Shown one piece after another: positions 8,828 to 16,580 of a stretch of 64,000 nt of DNA; within the stretch, counting starts at the first letter, position 1, and each line of letters starts with the position of its first letter. The notes under the pieces were generated by a model. The model did no database searches, was not told the origin of the DNA, and saw only the letters and a list, made by a program, of their open reading frames with translations. Location: NCBI GenBank assembly GCA_045634085.1, contig JAZQZM010000070.1:1-64000 (forward strand). The letters are read 5' to 3'. A program made the translations under genes and the position numbers. This DNA comes from HGM04593 sp045634085 (lineage in GTDB: Bacteria; Bacteroidota; Bacteroidia; Bacteroidales; Bacteroidaceae).

Positions 8828-8900
8828 GCGCTGTTAGCTCAGTTGGTAGAGCAATTGACTCTTAATCAATGGGTCCAGGGTTCGAGTCCCTGACGGCGTA
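8828..8900 (+). tRNA. tRNA-Lys (anticodon CTT), second copy
   Basis: Identical in sequence to the first copy across all 73 bases, and preceded by a near-identical promoter fragment. It arose by tandem duplication of a unit of about 100 bases that starts at the -7 box. Confidence 0.95.
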
Positions 8901-9008
8901 CGAAAGAGAAAAGATGTTGAACTCAACGGCGAAGAGTTGAAAAGACATTTTTTCTCTTTTTTATTACTGCAATATTGAACACTAATATAAAACCAACCAT
9001 TACTCACC

Positions 9009-9893
9009 ATGAAAAAGTTCCTTATCATTTTTTCATCCCTGCTCATATTGACAGGATGCAGCGACAACGGAATAGTTAACCGCATTATTGATTCTGCAAA
9101 AGAGAAAGCGACATCATTTATAGAAAAGACGGTAAATTCTCTTAAAGAGAAACGCGCAAACAAGAAAGCAAGCAACACAAAACTCGGCTCGACAATAGAA
9201 GCGTACATCAATGACGACACCCACGTTTGCGACAGCACTTTGACGTCAACAGTCGAAAACCACGACAGCATCATTGCCAACGAGTACATTCCGGGCATTG
9301 AAGCCGACAGCCTTCAGACATACTACGCCATTGACAGCATAACCGCCACAAACGACTACGACAGCACTACAACAGACTACAGCGAACACACTGCTGCCGA
9401 CGATTCATATAACGACAGAATCACAGATTCACTGCTACTAAGAATCAAAGAGCTTGAAGACGGACTTGCTGCAGCTGATGCCATCATCGCAGAGAAAGAG
9501 GCTGCAGAAAAAGCACTCACAAACAAGATAAACAACAGCCGTGCTGAAGAAAAGCGCGACAACTACGAGGACGAGAACATACATGACGTTGTTGAAATTC
9601 TACCCGAATTTCCGGGAGGGTCACAAGCAATGAACAATTGGCTCGCAAGAAACATCAGATACCCCGAAATTTCAAAGAATAACGGTTCACAAGGAACAGC
9701 AGTCGTACGCTTCATTGTAAACAAGAACGGTTCAATACAAGATATCAGAATCACACGAAGTTCCGGTGACAGGTACCTTGACAACGAGGCTATACGCCTT
9801 ATATCATCAATGCCCCAATGGACTCCCGGCCGAAAAGGTGGCAAGAACGTAAGAACCTGGTTCACAATACCAGTGAGATTCCGTCTTCAATAA
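9009..9893 (+). CDS. Lipoprotein with TonB-like C-terminal domain
   Basis: 294 residues. The lipobox is LTGC (Cys17). A Lys- and Ser/Asp-rich, partly helical region follows, including a likely coiled coil (ELEDGLAAADAIIAEKEAAEKA). The last 95 residues form a TonB C-terminal fold: EILPEFPGGSQAMNNWLARN, then the strand GTAVVRFIVNKNGSI and the end WTPGRKGGKNVRTWFTIPVR. Unlike true TonB it has no proline-rich spacer or N-terminal membrane anchor, so it is probably a periplasmic lipoprotein that uses the TonB fold for binding. It shares a bidirectional terminator with tyrS. Confidence 0.85.
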   Translation: MKKFLIIFSSLLILTGCSDNGIVNRIIDSAKEKATSFIEKTVNSLKEKRANKKASNTKLGSTIEAYINDDTHVCDSTLTSTVENHDSIIANEYIPGIEADSLQTYYAIDSITATNDYDSTTTDYSEHTAADDSYNDRITDSLLLRIKELEDGLAAADAIIAEKEAAEKALTNKINNSRAEEKRDNYEDENIHDVVEILPEFPGGSQAMNNWLARNIRYPEISKNNGSQGTAVVRFIVNKNGSIQDIRITRSSGDRYLDNEAIRLISSMPQWTPGRKGGKNVRTWFTIPVRFRLQ

Positions 9894-9910
9894 CAATACA
9901 TATGACAATA

Positions 9911-9941
9911 AAAAATGCTCGCCAACTGGCGAGCATTTTTT
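9911..9941. terminator. Bidirectional terminator between the TonB-C lipoprotein gene and tyrS
   Basis: AAAAATGCTCGCC pairs perfectly with GGCGAGCATTTTT across a four-base loop. The A/T flanks make it functional in both directions for the convergent genes. Confidence 0.85.
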
Positions 9942-9962
9942 GTATATACCATATTGAATGAA

Positions 9963-11258
9963 TTACTTCACAATGATAAGATAGTAATTCTTCTTACCCT
10001 TCTGTACAAGAATATACTTATCATTGAGCAGATTCACGGTATTGATTACCTGATCAAAGGCGGCCAACTTCTCCTTGTTTACAGAAACACCACCACCCTG
10101 CACCAATTTACGCATCTCACCCTTTGAAGCAAAAATTGCAGCCAGGTCTGTTGTAAGGTCTACAGCCTTAACACCCTCGGCAACAGCCTCACGTGAAACC
10201 TCAAACTGAGGTACACCATCAAAGACAGCAAGCAGAGTATCCTCATCAAGCGAACGCAATGCCTCTGTAGAAGCATTACCGAAAAGAATGTTCGATGCCT
10301 CTACAGCCTTGTTATACTCCTCCTCGCCATGAACAAGTACAGTAACCTCCATAGCCAAACGCTTCTGCAGCAGACGCATGTGAGGAGCCTGCGAATGTTC
10401 GGCAACAAGAGCCTCAATCTCCTCACGGCAAATAGAAGTAAAAATCTTTATATATTTCTCGGCGTCATCATCACTCACGTTCAACCAGAACTGATAGAAA
10501 CGGTAAGGCGATGTGTAACGTTTGTCGAGCCAGATGTTACCCTGCTCAGTCTTGCCGAACTTCTTACCATCGGCCTTGGTAATAAGAGGACATGTGAGTG
10601 CAAAAACCTCGTTACCCGACATCTTGCGAATCATCTCGGTACCAGTAGTGATGTTACCCCACTGATCGGCACCACCGAGCTGAAGTTTACAGCCATAAGT
10701 CTCATTAAGGTGAACATAGTCATAACCCTGTAACAACTGGTAAGTAAACTCTGTGAACGACATGCCATCGGTACCGGCCTCACCCGAGAGACGACGCTTT
10801 ACAGAGTCCTTTGACATCATGTAGTTTACTGTTATCATCTTACCGATGTTGCGGATAAAGTCGAGGAAAGTAAACTCCTTCATCCAGTCATAGTTATTCA
10901 CAAGCACAGCTGCATTGGGTGCATCGCTGTCAAAATCAAGGAAGCGCGCAAGCTGCTTTTTTAGAGCCTCCTGATTATGGCGGAGCTTCTCCTCATCAAT
11001 GAGCACACGTTCCTTTGATTTGCCCGAAGGGTCACCAATCATACCAGTAGCACCGCCGATAAGCGCAATGGGCTTATGACCGCAGAGCTGGAAATGACGT
11101 AACATCATCACACCTACGAGGTGACCGATATGAAGCGAATCGGCTGTAGGGTCGATACCCAGATAAGCACTTGTCAACTCCTTCTGCAACTGTTCCTCTG
11201 TTCCTGGGGTCATATCCTGAATCATACCCCTCCATTTAAGTTCCTGTACAAAATTCAT
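9963..11258 (-). CDS. tyrS: Tyrosine-tRNA ligase
   Basis: 431 residues, usual length for the bacterial enzyme. The class I signatures are present: SLHIGHLVG near residue 40 and KFGKTEQGN in the position of KMSKS. The C terminus is an S4-like RNA-binding domain (VQGGGVSVNKEKL). It charges tRNA-Tyr in the cytoplasm. It follows the YycJ-like gene by 85 bases on the same strand and ends at the shared terminator. Confidence 0.97.
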   Translation of the reverse strand: MNFVQELKWRGMIQDMTPGTEEQLQKELTSAYLGIDPTADSLHIGHLVGVMMLRHFQLCGHKPIALIGGATGMIGDPSGKSKERVLIDEEKLRHNQEALKKQLARFLDFDSDAPNAAVLVNNYDWMKEFTFLDFIRNIGKMITVNYMMSKDSVKRRLSGEAGTDGMSFTEFTYQLLQGYDYVHLNETYGCKLQLGGADQWGNITTGTEMIRKMSGNEVFALTCPLITKADGKKFGKTEQGNIWLDKRYTSPYRFYQFWLNVSDDDAEKYIKIFTSICREEIEALVAEHSQAPHMRLLQKRLAMEVTVLVHGEEEYNKAVEASNILFGNASTEALRSLDEDTLLAVFDGVPQFEVSREAVAEGVKAVDLTTDLAAIFASKGEMRKLVQGGGVSVNKEKLAAFDQVINTVNLLNDKYILVQKGKKNYYLIIVK

Positions 11259-11343
11259 AGTCTGTATATTTTAATTGTTAACATTCTTCTTTTATCCATA
11301 ATATCATCTGCGGGGAAACACCTGCTGTTCCCGTAATGCATTT

Positions 11344-12147
11344 TCACAACCGGTACAATTGCGACGGCGTACTACGCTTGAGCACATTGAGTTGCACGTC
11401 CTTGCCGGCAATGATGCCATACCGGGAGAACTCCATAGTAACAGCCTTGTAAGCCAACTCCGGATGATTGTTCTCTTCACTAAGATGACACAGCCAGATA
11501 TGCTTCAGATGCTCATTGAAATGCGATGCAAGATAACTCGCCGTCGCCTGATTGCTGAGGTGCCCACGAGGACCCGAAACACGCACCTTCAAGAATTCGG
11601 GATAACGTCCCATTGCAAGCATCTGCTCCTCGTAGTTCGACTCTATCACAAGGTAATTAGCCTGCTCAACATACGATGACACAACCTCGGTTATCTCACC
11701 CAAATCGGTCGCTATGCAGAATTTCTTGTCACCAACCTCTATAAAATAACCCACATTGTCGCTACCATCGTGAGGAACCTCAAAAGGAGTTATCTCAAAA
11801 TCACGGAAAACAACCTTCTCCTCCTTTTCGACATAGCGAACATACATCGGGTCAATAAGTTTTGTAGTACAATAGTTATGCGTAATACCCTTGTGTACCT
11901 CCCTTGTTGCATAGACAGGGATATTTGCCTTTCCCGAGATCACCCCAAGCGACTTTATATGGTCAGCATGGTCATGTGTGACAAAAATGGCACAAATTGA
12001 CTCAAACGGTATATTCTCCTTTTTCAAGGCCGCACGTATGGCCTTTGAGGGGATACCCGCATCAATGAGAATGCCATAATCGCCAACCCCCAGGTAATAG
12101 CAATTTCCGCAGCTTCCGCTGCCAATACTCATAAAACGAATCTCCAT
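11344..12147 (-). CDS. MBL-fold metallohydrolase, YycJ/WalJ-like
   Basis: 267 residues. The metal-binding motif is THDHADHIKSLG (HxHxDH) near residue 57, preceded by the typical N terminus SIGSGSCGNCYYL and followed by PHDGSDNVGYFIE and the later HLSNQ and LCHLSEENNHPELA metal ligands. This places it with the YycJ group of the metallo-beta-lactamase fold, thought to be nucleic-acid hydrolases. It lies 36 bases downstream of tamL and upstream of tyrS on the same strand, possibly in one unit. Confidence 0.88.
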   Translation of the reverse strand: MEIRFMSIGSGSCGNCYYLGVGDYGILIDAGIPSKAIRAALKKENIPFESICAIFVTHDHADHIKSLGVISGKANIPVYATREVHKGITHNYCTTKLIDPMYVRYVEKEEKVVFRDFEITPFEVPHDGSDNVGYFIEVGDKKFCIATDLGEITEVVSSYVEQANYLVIESNYEEQMLAMGRYPEFLKVRVSGPRGHLSNQATASYLASHFNEHLKHIWLCHLSEENNHPELAYKAVTMEFSRYGIIAGKDVQLNVLKRSTPSQLYRL

Positions 12148-12183
12148 ATATTATATTTTTTCTTTTTCTATGTCCAAACTGCA

Positions 12184-14490
12184 TCAGAACGGATAACCGA
12201 TTGCAAAATGCAGAGCAAAGTCACGCCCCAGCCTGGGACTGATTATAGGATACTTATCCTTGCCGCTGAAAGCAGGATTCACAGCTTTCATCGCAGCATC
12301 AAGACGGAACACGAACATATCCATCTCAAGCCTGAATCCCAAGCCATACGAGAAAGCCATGTCCTTATAAAACCCGTCAACTTTGAATTGCCCGCCAGGC
12401 TGTTCCTTGTATGACCGCAACGTCCATATATTTCCGGCATCAATGAATACCGCTGAATGCACTTTCCAAAAAAGATGCGAACGATACTCAAAATTAATGT
12501 CAAGTTTCACGTCACCCGACTGGTTTATAAAGTCAATGTTCGAGCCGCTATTCCTGTAACGTCCCGGACCAAGCGTACGCACAGTCCAGCCACGCATGCC
12601 GTTTGCACCACCTGCAAAATAGCGTTTCTCGAACGGGAGAATACGAGAGTTGCCATACGGATACGCTATTCCGAAGCCAAAATGGGCGACAAACGTATTA
12701 CGGTCATCAATCTTCACCCTAGTGGTAAGGTCAAAGTCACCCTTTACATATTGGGCATATGCAATGTTCATGAAAGTATACTGCCCGTCACTGTTCTTCG
12801 GCGCATTGATAGAACTAGTTGCAAGATAAAGCAGGTTTCCCGAACACTCCACGCCTGCACGTAACGAGTAGGCTACACGGTCAAGGCGCCTGTTCTTGTC
12901 AAGTGACGAGTTATAGGAGTACGTGTATCCCAACTTCGTAATCAAGAGATTCTCATAGTTGTACTTGAGAATTGAGTTACGGTTCGAGATACTGTCAAGA
13001 TACTCATTCTTGAATGTTTCCGAAATCCATGGTACATAAATGTAGTTGAGGTCAAGTATATCGAGTCTGTGGCTACTCTCTTCTTTCCTGCTCCACATAT
13101 AGCTCCACGAACCCGAAAGAACCCTACGGTCAAACTCAGGACGTTCTTGAGTATTGAACTTCAAGGCAAACATTGTAGAAGACATCAACATCCGTTTGTC
13201 AGCAGAAACAAACTTTGACGCCAACCCTCCCTTGAAACGAAGTCCCAACTCCGCACCATACTCAAGGAACTTCTCACCCGTATATCCACGAAGGTTCGAC
13301 ACGGCCTCATATGCTCCGAACAAACGAAGCGAAAGCAATTCAGACCCTTTGAATGTATTCCTGTCAGAGAATGTCAGCGCCGCAGCCGCACCAAGGTCGC
13401 CAGCAGTGTTGGTACCTTCAATCTCCAAACCCACAGTACGTCTCTTGTTACGTTCATACATTATGTAACAATCGAGCAATGAAGTATCGGGATGCTCCAC
13501 CATTCGCACTGTAGAGTACTTAAGTGCAGGAAGCTGAACGAATGAGTTATGCGTTCTCTCCACATCACTCGATGAATAAAACGCACCTCTCTCAACATAC
13601 GTATTGTTGGTCAACAGACGTGGACGCACTACCGCATCATCACCTTTGTAATAAATGACGATATCTTCGAAGTTCATTGTATCGCACTGAGCAAGAGAAA
13701 CAGCATCGAACCTGAGACCAGCACCCGAAACAAAACATATATTGTCAATAGAGTACTGTCTGTGCGGAATCGGTTCCGAGTCGGCAGCCGGGGTAAACAG
13801 CGCCACATTCATTGTCAGACTTACCCTGTTCGAATGATGCGCAGTGTCGGCAACATATGTTATATACTCTTTCTGGAAACGGTAATATCCAATATCCCTG
13901 AGAACCTGAGTAATGCGACGACGTTCATACTCAAGTCCGTCGACACTGAAAGGCATGCCGACACGTAGTTGTGACGAAAGCGAATCGGCAAGTATTATCT
14001 CCTCCAGTTCCTTATCCTCAGTAACAAGTTTCATCTCGGAGACATAATACTGTTCGCGTTCATGAAGATAATACGTTACTGCAGCCCTACGCTTCTTCTC
14101 ATCGGTCTTGCATTCGACATCCACCGTAGCATGCAGATAACCGTCGTTACGTAGCATCTGTTCAATATTCGCACGTGTCCTTTCGGCCAGTTCCTCACTG
14201 TAAATCACAGGGGCCTCACCCATCCTGCGCAGAGCACGGTTGACCCATTTGGCCGAATCAGTACCGGACAAAGCATATGTGTAAAGAGGAACTTTTGCCA
14301 GACTGAACCATTTTGAATTCGGTTGCTGACGCACATACGCCTGAGCCTTGATAGCGTTGGAAGCGTTTGTATTTGAAACAATATCAACGTCGTCGAGCAG
14401 ATACTTTCCCTCGGGAATAAACTTGTTCACCGAGCACGAAAGCACCATAAAGCTGCACATGAGCATCAATATTACCTTTCTCAACAACAT
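12184..14490 (-). CDS. tamL: TamL, TamA-like outer membrane lipoprotein
   Basis: 768 residues from ATG 14490, which gives a lipoprotein signal (MLLRKVILMLMCSFMVLSC); the frame is open upstream to 14541, but that stretch lies across the promoter. POTRA-type repeats fill the first half. The C-terminal half is an Omp85 barrel, seen in RYFAGGANGMRGW (the conserved RGW-type loop) and final residues HFAIGYPF. Lipidated TamA relatives are called TamL in Bacteroidota and normally work with TamB in outer-membrane biogenesis. tamB is not in this window. The upstream region holds one of the two direct repeats bounding the accessory segment. Confidence 0.85.
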   Translation of the reverse strand: MLLRKVILMLMCSFMVLSCSVNKFIPEGKYLLDDVDIVSNTNASNAIKAQAYVRQQPNSKWFSLAKVPLYTYALSGTDSAKWVNRALRRMGEAPVIYSEELAERTRANIEQMLRNDGYLHATVDVECKTDEKKRRAAVTYYLHEREQYYVSEMKLVTEDKELEEIILADSLSSQLRVGMPFSVDGLEYERRRITQVLRDIGYYRFQKEYITYVADTAHHSNRVSLTMNVALFTPAADSEPIPHRQYSIDNICFVSGAGLRFDAVSLAQCDTMNFEDIVIYYKGDDAVVRPRLLTNNTYVERGAFYSSSDVERTHNSFVQLPALKYSTVRMVEHPDTSLLDCYIMYERNKRRTVGLEIEGTNTAGDLGAAAALTFSDRNTFKGSELLSLRLFGAYEAVSNLRGYTGEKFLEYGAELGLRFKGGLASKFVSADKRMLMSSTMFALKFNTQERPEFDRRVLSGSWSYMWSRKEESSHRLDILDLNYIYVPWISETFKNEYLDSISNRNSILKYNYENLLITKLGYTYSYNSSLDKNRRLDRVAYSLRAGVECSGNLLYLATSSINAPKNSDGQYTFMNIAYAQYVKGDFDLTTRVKIDDRNTFVAHFGFGIAYPYGNSRILPFEKRYFAGGANGMRGWTVRTLGPGRYRNSGSNIDFINQSGDVKLDINFEYRSHLFWKVHSAVFIDAGNIWTLRSYKEQPGGQFKVDGFYKDMAFSYGLGFRLEMDMFVFRLDAAMKAVNPAFSGKDKYPIISPRLGRDFALHFAIGYPF

Positions 14491-14518
14491 TATTACTATT
14501 AATTTACAAAAATTCTTG

Positions 14519-14526
14519 CAAATATA
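14519..14526 (-). promoter_or_regulatory. -7 box for tamL
   Basis: The minus strand reads TATATTTG, a full -7 match, 28 bases before ATG 14490. It is the first eight bases of the left direct repeat; a second TATATTTG lies at 14603-14610. Both are preserved in the right repeat copy (18372-18379 and 18457-18464), so the duplication carries leftward promoter motifs. Confidence 0.55.
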
Positions 14527-14611
14527 CGAACAAACGAGCAAGAAACATCAAGCTTGCTTGATGTTTTTTACGGCGAGTGCAGAAAATATTCGAGATTCTT
14601 CTCAAATATAC
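14519..14611. repeat. Left direct repeat of the accessory segment
   Basis: 93 bases that recur in the same orientation at 18372-18465 with two substitutions and one inserted A. It contains a perfect 10-bp inverted repeat (AAACATCAAG / CTTGATGTTT, loop CTTG) followed by a T run, and two leftward -7 boxes. Confidence 0.9.
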
Positions 14612-14765
14612 GAAGAACTTGCGTAATAATGGCAGGATAAGGGTGAAATTTGATAAGTGGTTGGTACATATACCATTTTGTGTTACCTCACCAGCATCTC
14701 CACTTATTTTTGGTGCAACTATAATGCATTTTTTGCAAAAGTAGTACTAATTAAGAAAAAATTAT

Positions 14766-14773
14766 TAAATTTG
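14766..14773 (+). promoter_or_regulatory. Putative -7 box of the RiPP operon
   Basis: TAAATTTG matches TAnnTTTG and lies 42 bases before the first radical SAM start. No good -33 box is seen. The rest of 14612-14815 is AT-rich and has no supportable gene. Confidence 0.45.
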
Positions 14774-14815
14774 CGAAGATATTTAATAAGATATTACATC
14801 ATTCATTGTAGGTAA

Positions 14816-16150
14816 ATGCATTTAGTTCATAAATATTTATCAGCCCCATTATCGGCCCAATTAGAGGTTGCCGATACTTGTAATCATAAATGTCTTCATT
14901 GCTACAATCTAGACTCTAATATTTCCAACAGACAGAGTGTGAGAGCTTCCAAAGAAACGGTTCTTGCTTGTGCACAGAAATTAATTGATGGCGGAATATT
15001 TGCTGTTGTAGTTACAGGAGGCGAACCCTTGGTTTGTAAAGAATTAACAAAGGAAGTTATTATGTTATTCAAGCAAAACAAGGTTAGAGTTTCTTTAAAT
15101 ACGAATTTGACTCTTTTGGATGATGATTTTCTATCATTTATTGTAAATTACGATATTGGTATTCTTACATCTTGTCCATCAACTAATCCAAATTTATTCA
15201 AGAAGTTGGTTGGTATTGATAACTACAAGCAATTTAAAAAAAATGTTAAGCAGATTGTTAGTGCGGGGATTCGCTTAACTGTCAATATGGTTGTAACGAA
15301 AGATAATTTAACTGACGTTAGAACGACTGCTCTTCAACTTAAAAACCTTGGCGTAAAATCATTCGCAGCAACGCCAATGTCCTTAAACGTGGATTATCCT
15401 CGCTTAGATTTACTCCTTTCTACTGAAGAAGTATTGCAAGTTGTCAATGATTTGCTTTGGATAGAAAAGGAGTTGGGATTGCGAGTGGATGTTTTAGAGG
15501 CATTACCTAAATGTGTCTTTCCAAAAAAAATTCTATCTGAAAAATATGCGTTTTTAGGTAGAAAGTGCCAAGCGGGGCGAACTACTATTGCTGTTTCCTG
15601 TAATGGTGATGTTCGACCATGCGCACATAATCCGAATTCATATGGTAATATCTTAAACGAAGATATATGCCAAATTTGGTCAAATATGAGCGATTGGCGT
15701 TCATTAGAGTATGTGCCCGAAGATTGTAGAGGTTGTACTTGGATTCATCGTTGTAATGGAGGGTGTCGAACTAATGCAAAAACCTTGTACGGCAAATGGG
15801 ATGCAAGAGATGCGTGGGTTACGAAGCCTATATTAGATGTGCCATTTGAAAGGGAACGAAAAAAGATTATACTTGATGATGATGCAACCTTTCAAGTTAA
15901 TAAGGATGTCCGATTTCGACGTGAATACGAAGATGTAATGGTGTTCTACAATATTAGAGATAATGATTATTTTATGGTGAATGATATCTTTTATGATTTC
16001 ATATTGGATATATGTTCCCTAGACATTGTTACGATTCACGACTTAAAGTCTAGGTACAAAATAGATGATAGCAACAAAATGTTTTTTAACGACAGCATTA
16101 TGTTCTTGATTCAAAAAGGCATTTTAAAAGAGTTAAATCCTAAAATATAA
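14816..16150 (+). CDS. Radical SAM/SPASM peptide maturase with C-terminal PqqD-like domain
   Basis: 444 residues. Near the N terminus C22-x3-C26-x2-C29 (CNHKCLHC) binds the SAM-cleaving 4Fe-4S cluster, followed by the GGEP SAM-binding motif (VTGGEPLVC). About residues 248-325 form a SPASM domain with Cys in GRKC, SCNGDVRPC, CRGC and CNGGC, which hold auxiliary clusters. About residues 355-440 resemble PqqD, the small winged-helix RiPP recognition element: a DVRFRREYEDVMVFYN strand pair, a MVNDIFYDFILDI helix, and a final LIQKGIL. Such domains hold the leader of a precursor peptide. The gene leads an operon and its stop is 6 bases before the first peptide gene. The chemistry (thioether, C-C or other crosslink) cannot be read from the sequence. 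Confidence 0.88.
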   Translation: MHLVHKYLSAPLSAQLEVADTCNHKCLHCYNLDSNISNRQSVRASKETVLACAQKLIDGGIFAVVVTGGEPLVCKELTKEVIMLFKQNKVRVSLNTNLTLLDDDFLSFIVNYDIGILTSCPSTNPNLFKKLVGIDNYKQFKKNVKQIVSAGIRLTVNMVVTKDNLTDVRTTALQLKNLGVKSFAATPMSLNVDYPRLDLLLSTEEVLQVVNDLLWIEKELGLRVDVLEALPKCVFPKKILSEKYAFLGRKCQAGRTTIAVSCNGDVRPCAHNPNSYGNILNEDICQIWSNMSDWRSLEYVPEDCRGCTWIHRCNGGCRTNAKTLYGKWDARDAWVTKPILDVPFERERKKIILDDDATFQVNKDVRFRREYEDVMVFYNIRDNDYFMVNDIFYDFILDICSLDIVTIHDLKSRYKIDDSNKMFFNDSIMFLIQKGILKELNPKI

Positions 16151-16156
16151 GATTGT

Positions 16157-16333
16157 ATGGAAATAAAAATGTTTGACAAAATGATTGCTTTTAATTTCGC
16201 AAATTTGGATTACGAAATAAGCAATGACGGAATTCTTCTTATGGGTAGATCTTGTAATTGTGATTGCAACTGTGATAATTGTGACAACGGCAAGGATTGT
16301 GATTGCGATACATGTGATTGCAAGAATACATGA
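16157..16333 (+). CDS. Candidate RiPP precursor peptide 1 (Cys/Asp/Asn-rich tail)
   Basis: 58 residues from ATG 16157 to TGA 16333. Residues 1-31 look like a leader: mixed hydrophobic and acidic (MFDKMIAFNFANLDYEISND) ending GILLMGR. Residues 32-58 hold nine Cys (33, 35, 37, 39, 42, 48, 50, 53, 55), largely alternating with Asp or Asn (CNCDCNCDNC then CDCDTCDC), with no hydrophobic residue after Arg31. The position between two radical SAM/SPASM genes, the leader-tail split and the Cys density suggest a modified peptide or a metal-binding peptide. I know no named family with this tail. The start codon lies 6 bases after the maturase stop, indicating co-translation; ATG codons at 16169 and 16181 are alternatives. 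Confidence 0.75.
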   Translation: MEIKMFDKMIAFNFANLDYEISNDGILLMGRSCNCDCNCDNCDNGKDCDCDTCDCKNT

Positions 16334-16378
16334 TAATTGTTTTTATCTTCTAAGTATAACATTTTAAATTCAAAAATC

Positions 16379-16567
16379 ATGAAAAAAGTAATAAAGAATT
16401 CGGCTACTTTAACTGAGACTATGGTTAACTCATTGATGGGGATTAATGCTTCATTGAAAGCTGCAGGAGTTACACCTAACATTGTAGTAAATCCTATATA
16501 CGGGTGTGGTTCTTGCGCTGGATGGTCTAGTGGCAAGGGGGTATGTGAAGGTAAGACACAAAAATAA
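16379..16567 (+). CDS. Candidate RiPP precursor peptide 2 (Gly/Cys tail)
   Basis: 62 residues from ATG 16379. The N-terminal 40 residues are basic then amphipathic helical (MKKVIKNSATLTETMVNSLM, then INASLKAAGVTPN), as in RiPP leaders. The tail starts NPIYGCGSCAGWSSGKGVCE with Cys43, Cys46 and Cys56, is rich in Gly and Ser, and ends in KTQK. It differs completely from peptide 1 in both leader and tail, so each peptide may serve its own enzyme. It is 45 bases after peptide 1 and 13 bases before the second radical SAM gene. An upstream in-frame start at 16337 is possible but gives no better leader. Confidence 0.7.
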   Translation: MKKVIKNSATLTETMVNSLMGINASLKAAGVTPNIVVNPIYGCGSCAGWSSGKGVCEGKTQK

Positions 16568-16580
16568 TAGACTATTACAA

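Larger units (their letters stand above)
8697..8900 (+). repeat. Tandem duplication containing promoter fragment and tRNA-Lys
   Basis: Unit 1 starts at 8697 and unit 2 at 8805; both read TACCTTTGCAACGC, then a short variable stretch, then the tRNA. The tRNA parts are identical, and differences are confined to the bases between promoter and tRNA. Confidence 0.8.

Noticed and set aside
14491..14541. Upstream start of tamL at 14541
   Set aside because: It would lie before the -7 box at 14519-14526 and would hide the lipoprotein signal that begins at 14490.
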